Assembly (NCBI GenBank): GCA_035934555.1
Contig: DASYXT010000067.1
Span: 47,843-111,842 of the forward strand
Direction of reading: 5' to 3'
Origin: DASYXT01 sp035934555
Lineage (GTDB): Bacteria; Verrucomicrobiota; Verrucomicrobiia; Limisphaerales; UBA8199
Length of the DNA stretch: 64,000 bases
The notes beneath the pieces are model-generated. The model saw only the letters and a list, made by a program, of their open reading frames with translations, had not been told where the DNA came from and did no database searches. A program made the position numbers and the translations under genes. Position 1 is the stretch's first letter, and each line of letters begins with the position of its first letter. Positions 32,645 through 41,114 of this stretch are shown here, one piece after another.

Positions 32645-33982
32645 TTAGCGCTTCAAGCGATAATACATTGCCCAACCGGAAGCGGGCGCGGTGAATTGAT
32701 ACTGATTGCCGACGAGAACGATGCCGTCGGTAATCGCAATCCAGGTTGCCCCTGCGGATAAGCTCGGGGAACTTTCCAGGGTGAACCCGGCGGGGCTCGC
32801 AGGCCAGGTGACGGTCAACTGACTTGCCGAAACCGCGACTTGGAGCGTGATCAGCGGCACCCCTCGACGAATGGTATGATTGTAGGCGTCGGCGATGTAC
32901 AGCGCTCCGGCGCGGTCCACCGCGATCCCCCACGGCAAATAAAACAGCGCATTGGTGCCCGCGCCATCACGAGCGCCGCGCACTCCTGCCACCCCGCCAA
33001 TCGTCGATACGTCCCAACCCCGTCCATTGTAGGTGAGTTTGCGAATCGTGTCGTTGGACTGGTCGGTGACGAAAATATTGGTCGCGCTGTCGAGGATAAG
33101 CCCGTTGGGAGTGTTGAAGGTTGCCTGCAAGGCCGCGCCATCACTGTGGCCGATATTGCCGCTGCTGTTGGCAATGGTCGTGGTCCTCCAACCACCGGTT
33201 ACCGGCGCGATTCGCCGCAACGCGTTATTGCCCGCATCAGTGACATAGAGCGCGTCATCCGGTCCCGAGGCGATGCCGTAGGGGTAATCAAAGAGCGCCG
33301 CATCGTTCAATCCGTCCTGGAAGCCGTAGTCCATCGGCGCGCCCGCGATGGTCGTCACGGACCAATCTGTCCCAACAGCGGCGGCCTTACGGATGCTTTG
33401 ATTGGCGGTGTCCGCCACAAAAATGTTCCCATTGGTATCGACTGTGATTCCCGTGGGAATGCGGAACAGGGCGTTGGTGTTGAATCCGTCGTTGGTGCCG
33501 GAGGTTCCGGCAAGCCCGGCAATCGTGCTGACAATCCAGGTCGCGCCGGTCGGGGCGAGTTTGCGGAGCGTGTCGTTATTGTGATCGGCTATGAAGAGGT
33601 TTCCGGCGGCGTCCTGGGCGATGCCGTTTGGTCGGTAGAATTCCGCCTGGTTGGTGGCGCCATCCTGTGAGCCGATGACTCCGGGCAGCCCTGCGACGGT
33701 GCTGACGACCCAATCGTGTCCAACCGGTGTGAGCTTGCGAATGGTGTTGTTGAGCGTATCGGCGACGTAGAGTGCGCCCGCGGCATCCAGGGTCACCTCG
33801 GAAGGGCGGTTGAACTGGGCCTGGTTATTGGTGCCGTCGGCGTACCCCGGCACGCCAGCCTGACCCGCGATCGTGGTGAAATAGTAAGTTTGCGCCGGGG
33901 CCGGCACCAGGTAACCCCACCAGATAAAAAGCACCGAAAGCCACACTACTCGAGCGATTCCGGTTTTCGCAGCCACATGCAT
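32645..33982 (-). CDS. Secreted NHL-repeat beta-propeller protein
   Basis: About 445 residues from the chosen ATG (33982), which gives a clean signal peptide ending before QTYYFTT; the ATG ten codons upstream is also possible. At least six repeats of about 60 residues follow, each with a 'TIAG...G..DG....A.F..P.G...D..GN.F.AD..N..IRK' pattern, typical of NHL propellers. The last 60 residues (LTVTWPASPAGFTLESSPSL to MYYRLKR) form a small beta domain that also ends two other secreted proteins in this window. Probably an extracellular or outer-surface binding protein; ligand unknown. Confidence 0.85.
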   Translation of the reverse strand: MHVAAKTGIARVVWLSVLFIWWGYLVPAPAQTYYFTTIAGQAGVPGYADGTNNQAQFNRPSEVTLDAAGALYVADTLNNTIRKLTPVGHDWVVSTVAGLPGVIGSQDGATNQAEFYRPNGIAQDAAGNLFIADHNNDTLRKLAPTGATWIVSTIAGLAGTSGTNDGFNTNALFRIPTGITVDTNGNIFVADTANQSIRKAAAVGTDWSVTTIAGAPMDYGFQDGLNDAALFDYPYGIASGPDDALYVTDAGNNALRRIAPVTGGWRTTTIANSSGNIGHSDGAALQATFNTPNGLILDSATNIFVTDQSNDTIRKLTYNGRGWDVSTIGGVAGVRGARDGAGTNALFYLPWGIAVDRAGALYIADAYNHTIRRGVPLITLQVAVSASQLTVTWPASPAGFTLESSPSLSAGATWIAITDGIVLVGNQYQFTAPASGWAMYYRLKR

Positions 33983-34012
33983 GTGCCGCGTGGCTTTATC
34001 AACGGGCTTCAA

Positions 34013-34349
34013 TGGACCTGACTCTGAACCGGTTTTCAGAAGAAGTCAAGGCACGGCAGCCGGCCGGAGTCCTGCCTCAGCGGACGGCGGGCTACAGCGC
34101 CAAGCCACACAGCGAACGGGGCCGGGATGGAATGATGGAACGACTCGACTGCGGCATGATCGGGCCGGCAGCATAAAGGCGCCTCGAAAAAGACTCAGTC
34201 TGCGCGGCGGATTAGCCGCTTGAGCCGGCGGAAGGCGCGCCCAGGGCGTTACATGCTTTGACCACTCCCATTAATAGTAGGTATTCCACTCATTTATTTT
34301 GCTCCGCTAGATGGTATTGTCCGCTCGCAGAAGGACGACAAGGACATTT
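34013..34349. other. Intergenic region between divergent secreted-protein genes
   Basis: About 335 bases. An A+T-rich stretch at about 34268-34315 (TTAATAGTAGGTATTCC and following) is the likely promoter region for the gene at 34350. No coding family or structured element was recognised; GATGGAATGATGG near 34125 is a small repeat also seen near 62245. Confidence 0.45.
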
Positions 34350-36371
34350 ATGAAATCACTTCGCAGGCTGGGTCTGTTTCTGTTTGTCTGTACTCCAATT
34401 TCCCTATGGGCCGATACGCCGGTCAATGCCTGGATTAAACCCACCAGCGGCTATTGGGAAGAGCAGACGAGTTGGTCGCTGGGGGTGTTGCCGGACGCGA
34501 CGCAGGCGGTCGTGTTTACCAATGCGGGTTGGAAGGCGCTGGCCATCGGCCCCAATACCGCCCAGAACTTTCCGCAGTCCATGCAGGTCCAGAGCCTGCA
34601 AATCGCCGCCCCGACCGACTCCTTCAATGTGCTGTTGCTGAATTATTCCGGCTTCGAGGTGCCCCTGCAAACGACCTCGCTCAATGTCACAACGAATGGT
34701 TCGGTCGTGGCACTCTCGTCGATGCTGGAAGTCAACGCCGGCACAAACGGCAATGGCGGCGGCATTGGCCTCCTCGCCGGCAATTTCAACCAGGGCGATT
34801 TCTCACAGGTGACACTGCAGGGCTCGCTCCAGATCTACTACCCCATACGTTACGCCAGCGACGTCGTGCCTCCCGCGGCTTATTATCTCACAAACGGGAC
34901 CTTGACCGTGAACAATGGCGAAGGCATCGGCGGCATGCGAGGACCTGGCCAATTCGTCCAGTACGGCGGCAACCACAATGTTGGCGGTCACAGTAGCGTA
35001 TACGGAGGAGGCAGCATCGAATTCGATTCGAGCGGCGAATTCGATATCTATGACGGGCAGCTTACTGCTACCAATGGCATTGTGGTCGGTTCCGGTGATT
35101 ACGCCGACAGCGCCTACTTTTACCAATACGGCGGCACCGTGAGTGCCGATATGAGCGTTGGTGGCAATTATTTGCTCTATGGCGGCATGCTCAGGGGCAG
35201 CCAATTTACGATGGCCTTGAACCAGAGATCGGATGCTTTTGTAACGCAAACCGGGGGAACCAATTCAGCCGTTTCGATGGACCTGGGGCAGGCCAATGAG
35301 TTTGGCGGCGGAGCCTGGTACACGCTTTCGAACGGAGTCATGCAGGTCGATACAACCCTCACGTTCGGCGGCGGCAACTTTTCGCAATATGACGGGCAGC
35401 TCTCCGTTGTGTCCAATCTCGTCCTGTCCGGCACAGCGACTGAGGCCGGGCCCGCTACCGCAGACTATTATCTCAACGGTGGAACGCTGTCGGTGGGTGG
35501 GCTGACGACGGAATTGAATGCACTCTTTCACCAAAACGGCGGCACCAATACTGTCGCCGGGGATCTTGTCACAGTGGCAGCGCCACCCCCGCAAAACGGC
35601 TATCTGCAAACGGACTTGTACGACCTGGCGGGCGGCTCGCTTTCCGCCGGGAACGAAGTCGTGAACGCCGCCGTTTTGGGTGGGTTTCGCCAGAGTGGCG
35701 GTTACAACCAAATCACACAGCAACTGACGGTGCAGGGTTTCGCTCCTGAGGCGTACTACTACACGTTGGAGGGCGGCACGCTGGCCGTTCGGGACATCGC
35801 CGTCGCCGGCGGCGCCGCTTTCCAGCATACCAGCGGAAACATCATTCAAACGGGCGTGCTGACTTTGGACCAGGGCGAGTGGCGCGCGGCGACTAATAAC
35901 CAAGCCCTCGGCCCGCTCCAATTGGCCGGGCCAAACAACAACTCGGCGATTACGTTCCCCGCCGGCTCATCGATCTTGCGCCTGGCCAACAGCAGCGCGC
36001 AGCCCTGGGTTTCCAGCGCCATGCTTTACATCACCAACTGGCACGGCTCGGCCTACGGCGGCGGCGCCACGCAGCTATATTTTGGCTCCGATTCCAACGG
36101 TCTCACCGCGCAACAAGTGGCGCAAATCCGTTTCAACATCTCTGGGAACCTTTCTCCGGCGGCGATCCTCGCCACCGGCGAAGTGGTCCCGGCCGCCCAA
36201 CCCGTCCAGTTCTCACGTAACGGTGGGACATTGACTGTGACCTGGCCTGCCGGTTGGGTCCTTCAATCCGCCACCAACGTGATAGGTCCGTACATTGACG
36301 TGTCCGGTGCGGCTAGCCCGTGGTCCGTGGGCATGACCAATTCGCAGGAATTCTTCCGGTTGCGCCAGTGA
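34350..36371 (+). CDS. Secreted beta-helix-like protein (autotransporter-style repeats)
   Basis: About 673 residues from ATG 34350, preceded by AAGGACGACAAGGAC; the 13-codon upstream extension is rejected because the signal peptide begins MKSLRRLGLFLFVC. The body consists of irregular 20-40 residue repeats rich in Gly, Asn and Tyr ('YYLNGGTLSVGG', 'YQYGGTVSADMSVGG', 'YTLEGGTLAVRD'), as in PATR-like passenger domains and parallel beta-helices. No outer-membrane barrel is present. The end (NGGTLTVTWPAGWVLQSAT to EFFRLRQ) is the same small C-terminal module seen in the NHL protein and the S8 protease. Confidence 0.82.
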   Translation: MKSLRRLGLFLFVCTPISLWADTPVNAWIKPTSGYWEEQTSWSLGVLPDATQAVVFTNAGWKALAIGPNTAQNFPQSMQVQSLQIAAPTDSFNVLLLNYSGFEVPLQTTSLNVTTNGSVVALSSMLEVNAGTNGNGGGIGLLAGNFNQGDFSQVTLQGSLQIYYPIRYASDVVPPAAYYLTNGTLTVNNGEGIGGMRGPGQFVQYGGNHNVGGHSSVYGGGSIEFDSSGEFDIYDGQLTATNGIVVGSGDYADSAYFYQYGGTVSADMSVGGNYLLYGGMLRGSQFTMALNQRSDAFVTQTGGTNSAVSMDLGQANEFGGGAWYTLSNGVMQVDTTLTFGGGNFSQYDGQLSVVSNLVLSGTATEAGPATADYYLNGGTLSVGGLTTELNALFHQNGGTNTVAGDLVTVAAPPPQNGYLQTDLYDLAGGSLSAGNEVVNAAVLGGFRQSGGYNQITQQLTVQGFAPEAYYYTLEGGTLAVRDIAVAGGAAFQHTSGNIIQTGVLTLDQGEWRAATNNQALGPLQLAGPNNNSAITFPAGSSILRLANSSAQPWVSSAMLYITNWHGSAYGGGATQLYFGSDSNGLTAQQVAQIRFNISGNLSPAAILATGEVVPAAQPVQFSRNGGTLTVTWPAGWVLQSATNVIGPYIDVSGAASPWSVGMTNSQEFFRLRQ

Positions 36372-36485
36372 CCTGCACTTAATAGCAACGGTACCCCTCG
36401 CTGCTTTTTGAGCGCGGGCGTCCACCTGGGCGGCGATGCTTACCAGCTTAGCCAGGAGTGCCCATCCCCGCCACGCCGCCCTCTT

Positions 36486-36573
36486 CCCGACGTCATCCCA
36501 ACGTCATCCCAACGTCATCCCGACGTCATCCCGACGTCATCCCACCGTCATCCCACCGTCCTCCCAACGTCCT
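36486..36573. repeat. Eight 11-bp tandem repeats (CCCRACGTCAT)
   Basis: Eight units of exactly 11 bases, CCCGACGTCAT with variation mainly at position 4-5 (GA, AA or AC) and at the A before the last T in the final two. The 11-base period places each GACGTC core on about the same face of the helix. Confidence 0.92.
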
Positions 36574-36712
36574 GCTCCGCCAATGCGCCGATCTCAACAC
36601 TACACTAATTCCCGGGCGGATTAGGACGTTAGAAGTGTGACCCGCGCCAGCGCACAGGCGGGTGGTGAGGTTGTGGAAGGTTCAGACGGCTTTGAGGCGG
36701 ATGATGGAGGAG

Positions 36713-36742
36713 GATTAAGATTAAGATTAAGATTAAGATTAG
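36713..36742. repeat. Hexanucleotide tandem repeat GATTAA, five units
   Basis: Four exact GATTAA units and a fifth GATTAG, in the gap before the DUF4239 gene. The rest of the 36372-36842 interval shows nothing else recognisable apart from the 11-bp repeats. Confidence 0.9.
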
Positions 36743-36842
36743 GAGGGGATGGGGGCTCAGTCGCAGCCTGGCGCCGCAGACGGGCTTGCCACATCGGCTT
36801 GCGTCTGGCTCAATGGCCCCACCAAGCTGCTGCTTTGGCGCC

Positions 36843-37631
36843 ATGGCAATCACGGATAAAAATGGCAAGTGTGCCAGTTCCGCACTCCGACTAAGCCTGA
36901 GTCTGGGCGCCAGTATCGTGTTCGCCCTCATTGGCCTGTGGTTAGTCCGGACGGTCGCGTCTGCTTCCTGGTTGCGTGCCAACAATGAGGTCGCTGGTAA
37001 TTATCTCCAAACGCTGGGAACGATTTATGCCGTGCTGCTGGCATTTGTGGTGTTTGTAGTTTGGCAGCAACATAACGAAACCCGCAGCGCGGTAGAAAAC
37101 GAAGCCAACGAACTGTCGGATCTATATCGCACCCTCGGCGCGTTGCCTGCAGCTCAACTGGCTTTGGACCGCATCCGGGTTTACGCAGCAACCGTCATCA
37201 ACGAGGAATGGGCTGCGATGGCCCAGGGCGGATGCAGCGCGAAGGCCGACCGGGCCGTGGAAGATATCTGGGCGGCGTTGCAAATTGTGCAGCCCGCTGG
37301 TGCGCGCCAGGACGCCCTCTACGGCGAAGCCCTCGCTCGATTCAACGATTTCAGCGATGCCCGGAGCCGTCGGCTCCATTGCAGTCTGCTGCGCTTGCCG
37401 CCGAGTTTATGGGGACTGCTGCTGACCAACGGCTTCCTGGTGGTGGGCTCGATGTGGATTTTCGGGCTGGAATCCTTTTCGGCGCACGCGCTGATGACGG
37501 TGGCATTGGCCCTCTCGATTGCTTTTATGCTCTTCCTGGTCGCGGATCTCGATAACCCGTTTTGGGGCACTTGGCGCGTCACGCCTGAGTCGTTCGACCG
37601 AGCGCTGAAGTTGCCGGATGGGGAGTCGTAG
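36843..37631 (+). CDS. DUF4239 membrane protein
   Basis: About 262 residues from ATG 36843. Two N-terminal membrane helices (about 17-37 and 50-72) are followed by the DUF4239-typical segment QQHNETRSAVENEANELSDLYR, a soluble helical domain and two C-terminal helices (about 188-207 and 213-232) ending in DLDNPFWGTWRV, the conserved family ending. Function of the family is unknown. A start 19 codons upstream is in frame but adds only poorly conserved-looking sequence. Confidence 0.8.
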   Translation: MAITDKNGKCASSALRLSLSLGASIVFALIGLWLVRTVASASWLRANNEVAGNYLQTLGTIYAVLLAFVVFVVWQQHNETRSAVENEANELSDLYRTLGALPAAQLALDRIRVYAATVINEEWAAMAQGGCSAKADRAVEDIWAALQIVQPAGARQDALYGEALARFNDFSDARSRRLHCSLLRLPPSLWGLLLTNGFLVVGSMWIFGLESFSAHALMTVALALSIAFMLFLVADLDNPFWGTWRVTPESFDRALKLPDGES

Positions 37632-37792
37632 AGCGTGGAGCGGGTGAACGGGAGGGAACGGAGAAGGGGGAAATTTAACCACAGAGAGCACAAAGATCAC
37701 AAAAAAGGGAATATCCAACATCCAACTTTGAATTCAAAGACCTGGCGGTCGGCCATCTCGGAGCGTTGAGCGGGGAGCGGGGAGCGTGCGAG

Positions 37793-39253
37793 CTATTCGT
37801 TGTGCGGAATACGAATCGTGCTGCCGCCAATGAACTCACGCACGAGGGCGTCGGCGGGGAGCAAGTCGTAGTGCATGAGTTCCGCGCGGCTCACGCCCTC
37901 GATTTGGTCCAGCAGGCGCCGCACGCGGTCGTAGCGGATGCGCGCATCGAGGAAACCGCGATAGGGTTGCAGTTCCTCAGGTTTGGGCAGGAGGCTCTCC
38001 GGCTCGGAAAAGAAGGCTTTGAGAATCGGCAGATCGAAGGCGAAACCCCCGTCGATGACATGGTCGGCAACGCCGTTCAAAGGAATAATGCTGAAGAGTT
38101 CGCCGGCTCGCACGTAGTGCCAGTGCAGTACCGTCAGCAGCGGGCTGTGGTTGCGATGACGGGCATCGCGCAACATGCGCCGCAACAGGCGCACATCGGT
38201 GAAATGAGTGCGGCGCTTGTTTGTGCCATCGCCTTCGAGCAGCACGTTTTGGGTTTCAATGTAAACTTTGAACTGGGCCGACGCGTCGATGCCTTCGGTG
38301 ATGGGCGGATACAAACCGTGCAGGCAGTCCAGCAGCAACACCTGGTCTTTTTCCAGGCGTACTTTACGCGAAGCCAGGCGCCGGCCTTCCTTAAAACTGT
38401 AAACGGGTTTGTCGATGGTCTCGCCGGCCAGCAACTGCCGCAGATGCCGGTTGAGCAGTTGGATGTCCATCGCCTCAGGCGTCTCGTAGTTGCGGTCGTT
38501 GAGCCAATCGGTTGGATGCTCGACCAGCGCCCAGAAGTAATCGTCAAGGTTGAGCATGAGAAAGCGCAATCCCTGTTGCTCCAGCCGCTGCGTGAGCTTT
38601 ACGGTAGTGGTCGTTTTGCCGGAGGAGCTCGGCCCGCTGATCCACATCATCCGCAAATTATCGCCGGTGTTGAGGCGGTGGATCATCTTGCCGGCGGCCT
38701 CGTCGAGCGACGCCTCGTACCGGGCCAGCGATTCCTCCACCAGCGGCTTGAGCTTGCCCAGGCGTACCAGTTCATTGAGTCCAGCAACGGTGCCGCAGGC
38801 GTGCGCGCGGTTCCACGCCAGCGTGCGCTCCATCGAAGCGCGGGGGAAGCCATTGCCGACAAATTGGGCCGCCGTGATGGCGTTCTCGCGCAGCCAGTGC
38901 CGTCCCCAGCGGTAACAGGCGTAGGCATCGGCCGTATTCTGAAACCCATAGCTGCGCAAGGCGTGCAGCACTTCGTCCTGGATGGTCTCGATAGTGGGGG
39001 GGAAATTGGCAATCAGATGGTGCGGATTGGCGTTGAGACACACGACCACTGTTTCGGCCAGGAACTCCGCAATCTTGTCGTCACTGTTCCAGGCGGCGAA
39101 GATCCGCTCGTTGATTTCCGGCAGGTAATCCTGCCCAAAACCACCAATGGACTCGGCCGCCCGCAACAACGCGCGCTGGATGCGGTCGGGATCGAAGTTG
39201 ACCAGCGCCCGGTTGCGTTTTTGGACTTTGATGATGCGGTTCTGAACAGGCAT
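37793..39253 (-). CDS. ATP-cone / uridine kinase-like P-loop kinase fusion
   Basis: A 486-residue protein. Residues about 5-90 resemble an ATP-cone regulatory domain (IIKVQKRNRALVNFDPDRIQRALLRAAES). A helical linker is followed by a P-loop kinase of the uridine kinase/phosphoribulokinase class with Walker A GPSSSGKTT (about 206-214), the DDYFW substrate region and VLLLDCLHGLYP as Walker B. ATP-cones normally sense dATP/ATP in ribonucleotide reductases and NrdR, so this kinase may be allosterically controlled by nucleotides. The phosphate acceptor is unknown. It stands alone; a repeat element lies 108 bases upstream. Confidence 0.82.
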   Translation of the reverse strand: MPVQNRIIKVQKRNRALVNFDPDRIQRALLRAAESIGGFGQDYLPEINERIFAAWNSDDKIAEFLAETVVVCLNANPHHLIANFPPTIETIQDEVLHALRSYGFQNTADAYACYRWGRHWLRENAITAAQFVGNGFPRASMERTLAWNRAHACGTVAGLNELVRLGKLKPLVEESLARYEASLDEAAGKMIHRLNTGDNLRMMWISGPSSSGKTTTTVKLTQRLEQQGLRFLMLNLDDYFWALVEHPTDWLNDRNYETPEAMDIQLLNRHLRQLLAGETIDKPVYSFKEGRRLASRKVRLEKDQVLLLDCLHGLYPPITEGIDASAQFKVYIETQNVLLEGDGTNKRRTHFTDVRLLRRMLRDARHRNHSPLLTVLHWHYVRAGELFSIIPLNGVADHVIDGGFAFDLPILKAFFSEPESLLPKPEELQPYRGFLDARIRYDRVRRLLDQIEGVSRAELMHYDLLPADALVREFIGGSTIRIPHNE

Positions 39254-39360
39254 CCCGGCGAGTTAAGCACTCATGAACGCCAAAGAACAGTACATAAGAT
39301 TCCGGCGTTCCAGCGCGAGGGGCAGGCTCAGCCTGAAGTCCTTAATTCGTCAGCTTCCGC

Positions 39361-39470
39361 CGGAGCGCGGACTTTTAGTCCGCAGCAACATCCGAACGGA
39401 AAGTCGCTTGGAGAATGTTTTATCGCGTCCGAGTGTTTGGACGTTGCTGCGGACTAAAGTCCGCGCTCCG
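39361..39470. repeat. Nested terminal-inverted-repeat element, full copy (110 bp)
   Basis: Starts CGGAGCGCGGACTTTTAGTC and ends GACTAAAGTCCGCGCTCCG. The ends form about 29-base inverted repeats, each holding the inner palindrome GCGGACT..AGTCCGC. The interior is nearly identical to the copy at 40442. Located between the kinase fusion start and the SDR stop. Confidence 0.93.
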
Positions 39471-39529
39471 CGCAGTGGACCAGCGCTTTATACTCTGGTG
39501 GTCTCCAACAGTTTGAAGCAATACGTAGC

Positions 39530-40300
39530 TCAGTACTTGGTGACCTGTTGCGTGAGGCCGCCGTCGATGTAGTACGTGCTGCCGGTGACGTAATCGGCTT
39601 CGTTGCTGGCCAGGAACACCGCCACCGAGGCTACTTCTTCCGGTTGGCCGAAGCGGCCCCAGGGAATTTCCTCGAGCGCGGCTTTGCTTGCGGTGGGGTC
39701 GTCCAGCACCTTCTGATTGATGGGGGTGGCGATCGCGCCGGGGGCAATGTTGTTCACGTTGATTTTGTAGGGCGCCAGTTCCATTGCCAGGTTGCGCATC
39801 ATCATCCGGATGGCGCCTTTGGACGCACAGTACGAGGTGTAGCCCGGAAAAGGGATGTCTTCATGCACCGACGAGACAAAGATCAGCTTGCCGCCGGGTC
39901 CTTGTCTCACCATTTGGCGCGCGGCGGCTTGGGTCACCAGGAACGCGCCGTACAAATTCACATTGAGCACGCGGTTCCATTCCTCGTCGCTCACCTCGAT
40001 GAATGGTTTCTTAATCTCGATGCCGGCGTTGTTAATCGTGATATCCAGCCGGCCAAATCTGGCGACGGCCTGCTGAACCATCGCCTCAACCTCTTTGCGC
40101 TGGTCCACGTTGGCGGCGATGGCGATAGCGCTTTGGCCACGCTTGACGATAGCGGCTTGCACGTCGGCGCCGTTGTGTTTGCCGCCCGGATGATAGTTGA
40201 TGACGACGTGGGCCCCCTCCGCCGCGAACCGTTCGGCAATGGCCTGCCCGATGCCGCTGGCCGCACCCGTCACTAAAGCCACTTTGTCTTTCAATCGCAT
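39530..40300 (-). CDS. SDR-family oxidoreductase (glucose 1-dehydrogenase-like)
   Basis: A 256-residue classical short-chain dehydrogenase. Cofactor motif TGAASGIG (11-18), NNAG (about 91-94), catalytic Ser-Tyr-Lys in SSVHEDIPFPGYTSYCASK, and an ending GSTYYIDGGLTQQ are all present. The closest resemblance by eye is to bacterial glucose 1-dehydrogenases/3-oxoacyl-ACP reductase-like enzymes, but the substrate cannot be fixed. A basic residue pattern after the second strand (NYHPGGKHN) would suit NADP. It is flanked on both sides by copies of the same repeat element. Confidence 0.9.
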   Translation of the reverse strand: MRLKDKVALVTGAASGIGQAIAERFAAEGAHVVINYHPGGKHNGADVQAAIVKRGQSAIAIAANVDQRKEVEAMVQQAVARFGRLDITINNAGIEIKKPFIEVSDEEWNRVLNVNLYGAFLVTQAAARQMVRQGPGGKLIFVSSVHEDIPFPGYTSYCASKGAIRMMMRNLAMELAPYKINVNNIAPGAIATPINQKVLDDPTASKAALEEIPWGRFGQPEEVASVAVFLASNEADYVTGSTYYIDGGLTQQVTKY

Positions 40301-40441
40301 AATCCTCTCCCGGTTTGCTCACCGTTCCCGATTCTGTTCGGGAACCTCCATGAGCTTGAGCGCTGCGCTGACGAAGTCGTTGCCACGCCGCTCCTCTCAT
40401 TTCCAATCGTCTGAAATCAATGGAAAGTCAATTGTGAGGCC

Positions 40442-40551
40442 CGGCGCGCGGACTTTAGTCCGCAGCAACATCCGAGCGGAAAGTCGTTTGGAGAATGTTT
40501 TTATCGCGCCCGAGTGTTTGGGCGTTGCTGCGGACTAAAGTCCGCGCGCCG
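40442..40551. repeat. Nested terminal-inverted-repeat element, full copy (110 bp)
   Basis: Starts CGGCGCGCGGACTTTAGTCC and ends GACTAAAGTCCGCGCGCCG. Compared with the 39361 copy, the outer arms changed together (CGGAGC..GCTCCG to CGGCGC..GCGCCG), keeping the pairing. Its right end overlaps the 3' end of the ParE-like toxin gene. Confidence 0.93.
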
Positions 40552-40822
40552 CACGGCGGAGCCAGCGCTTTATCGTCTGGTGATCTCCGACAGTTTGAAG
40601 CAACAGGGTGCCGCTGTGCCTGGTAAAGCCAATCCTTATGTGCAGGCCTGCGCGGCACTCGTACACACCGCGCCGCAACGCACGCACGCCGATCCCGGCG
40701 TGTTGGTGGGGATAGCCGAAAGCCGCTGGCAAATCTTGGATGGCCTCGTCACAGAGAGCTTGGTCGTCAGTGGACAAGCGGCGATATTCATCGATGAATC
40801 GCGGCGCCAGTTCCAAATTCAT
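40535..40822 (-). CDS. RelE/ParE-family toxin
   Basis: A 95-residue protein with the ParE/RelE fold pattern: N-terminal helices (APRFIDEYRRLSTDDQALCDEAI), a central RALRRGVYECRAGLHIRIGFTR strand region with several Arg, and a short final strand (LLLQTVGDHQTIKRW). The start overlaps the Phd-like antitoxin stop by four bases. The last residues (about six) and the TAG stop are supplied by the end of the inserted repeat element, so the original C-terminus may have been different. Confidence 0.8.
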   Translation of the reverse strand: MNLELAPRFIDEYRRLSTDDQALCDEAIQDLPAAFGYPHQHAGIGVRALRRGVYECRAGLHIRIGFTRHSGTLLLQTVGDHQTIKRWLRRAARGL

Positions 40823-41094
40823 GAGCTGCGGCGTCGCCGCTTGAATTCAGTCCAGGAAATGGTCTTGCCGGATTTGAGCAGTTCTTCGCCCGTTTCGACC
40901 AGCGCTTTAGCGGCCTGGTCCAGTTCCTGGCTGCTCAACCCATATTCCTGGGACGCCCAATCTTCCGTTACCTCGACAGGTTGCAATTTAACAATCCGGC
41001 CTTTATGAGTGATGCCGATGGACTGGCCGGCGATGGCCTCGTCCAGCCAGCGCGTCATGTTGGCCCGAGCTTGAGTCGGAGAAAGCGTCTTCAT
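40819..41094 (-). CDS. Phd/YefM-type antitoxin
   Basis: A 91-residue protein beginning MKTLSPTQARANMTRWLDEA, the N-terminal DNA-binding motif pattern of Phd/YefM antitoxins, followed by GQSIGITHKGRIVKLQPV (the family's two-stranded hairpin) and a charged helical tail that would wrap the toxin. It lies 20 bases downstream of mutY on the same strand and overlaps the toxin gene by four bases. Confidence 0.85.
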   Translation of the reverse strand: MKTLSPTQARANMTRWLDEAIAGQSIGITHKGRIVKLQPVEVTEDWASQEYGLSSQELDQAAKALVETGEELLKSGKTISWTEFKRRRRSS

Positions 41095-41114
41095 AGAGTA
41101 AGCTTATCGTCTCC

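Noticed and set aside
36486..36573. Possible CRISPR-like array
   Set aside because: The units are contiguous 11-mers without spacers and there are no cas genes.
37766..39457. Plus-strand frame of 563 residues opposite the kinase fusion
   Set aside because: Antisense of a clear P-loop kinase; composition and lack of motifs mark it as a shadow, and it runs into a repeat element.
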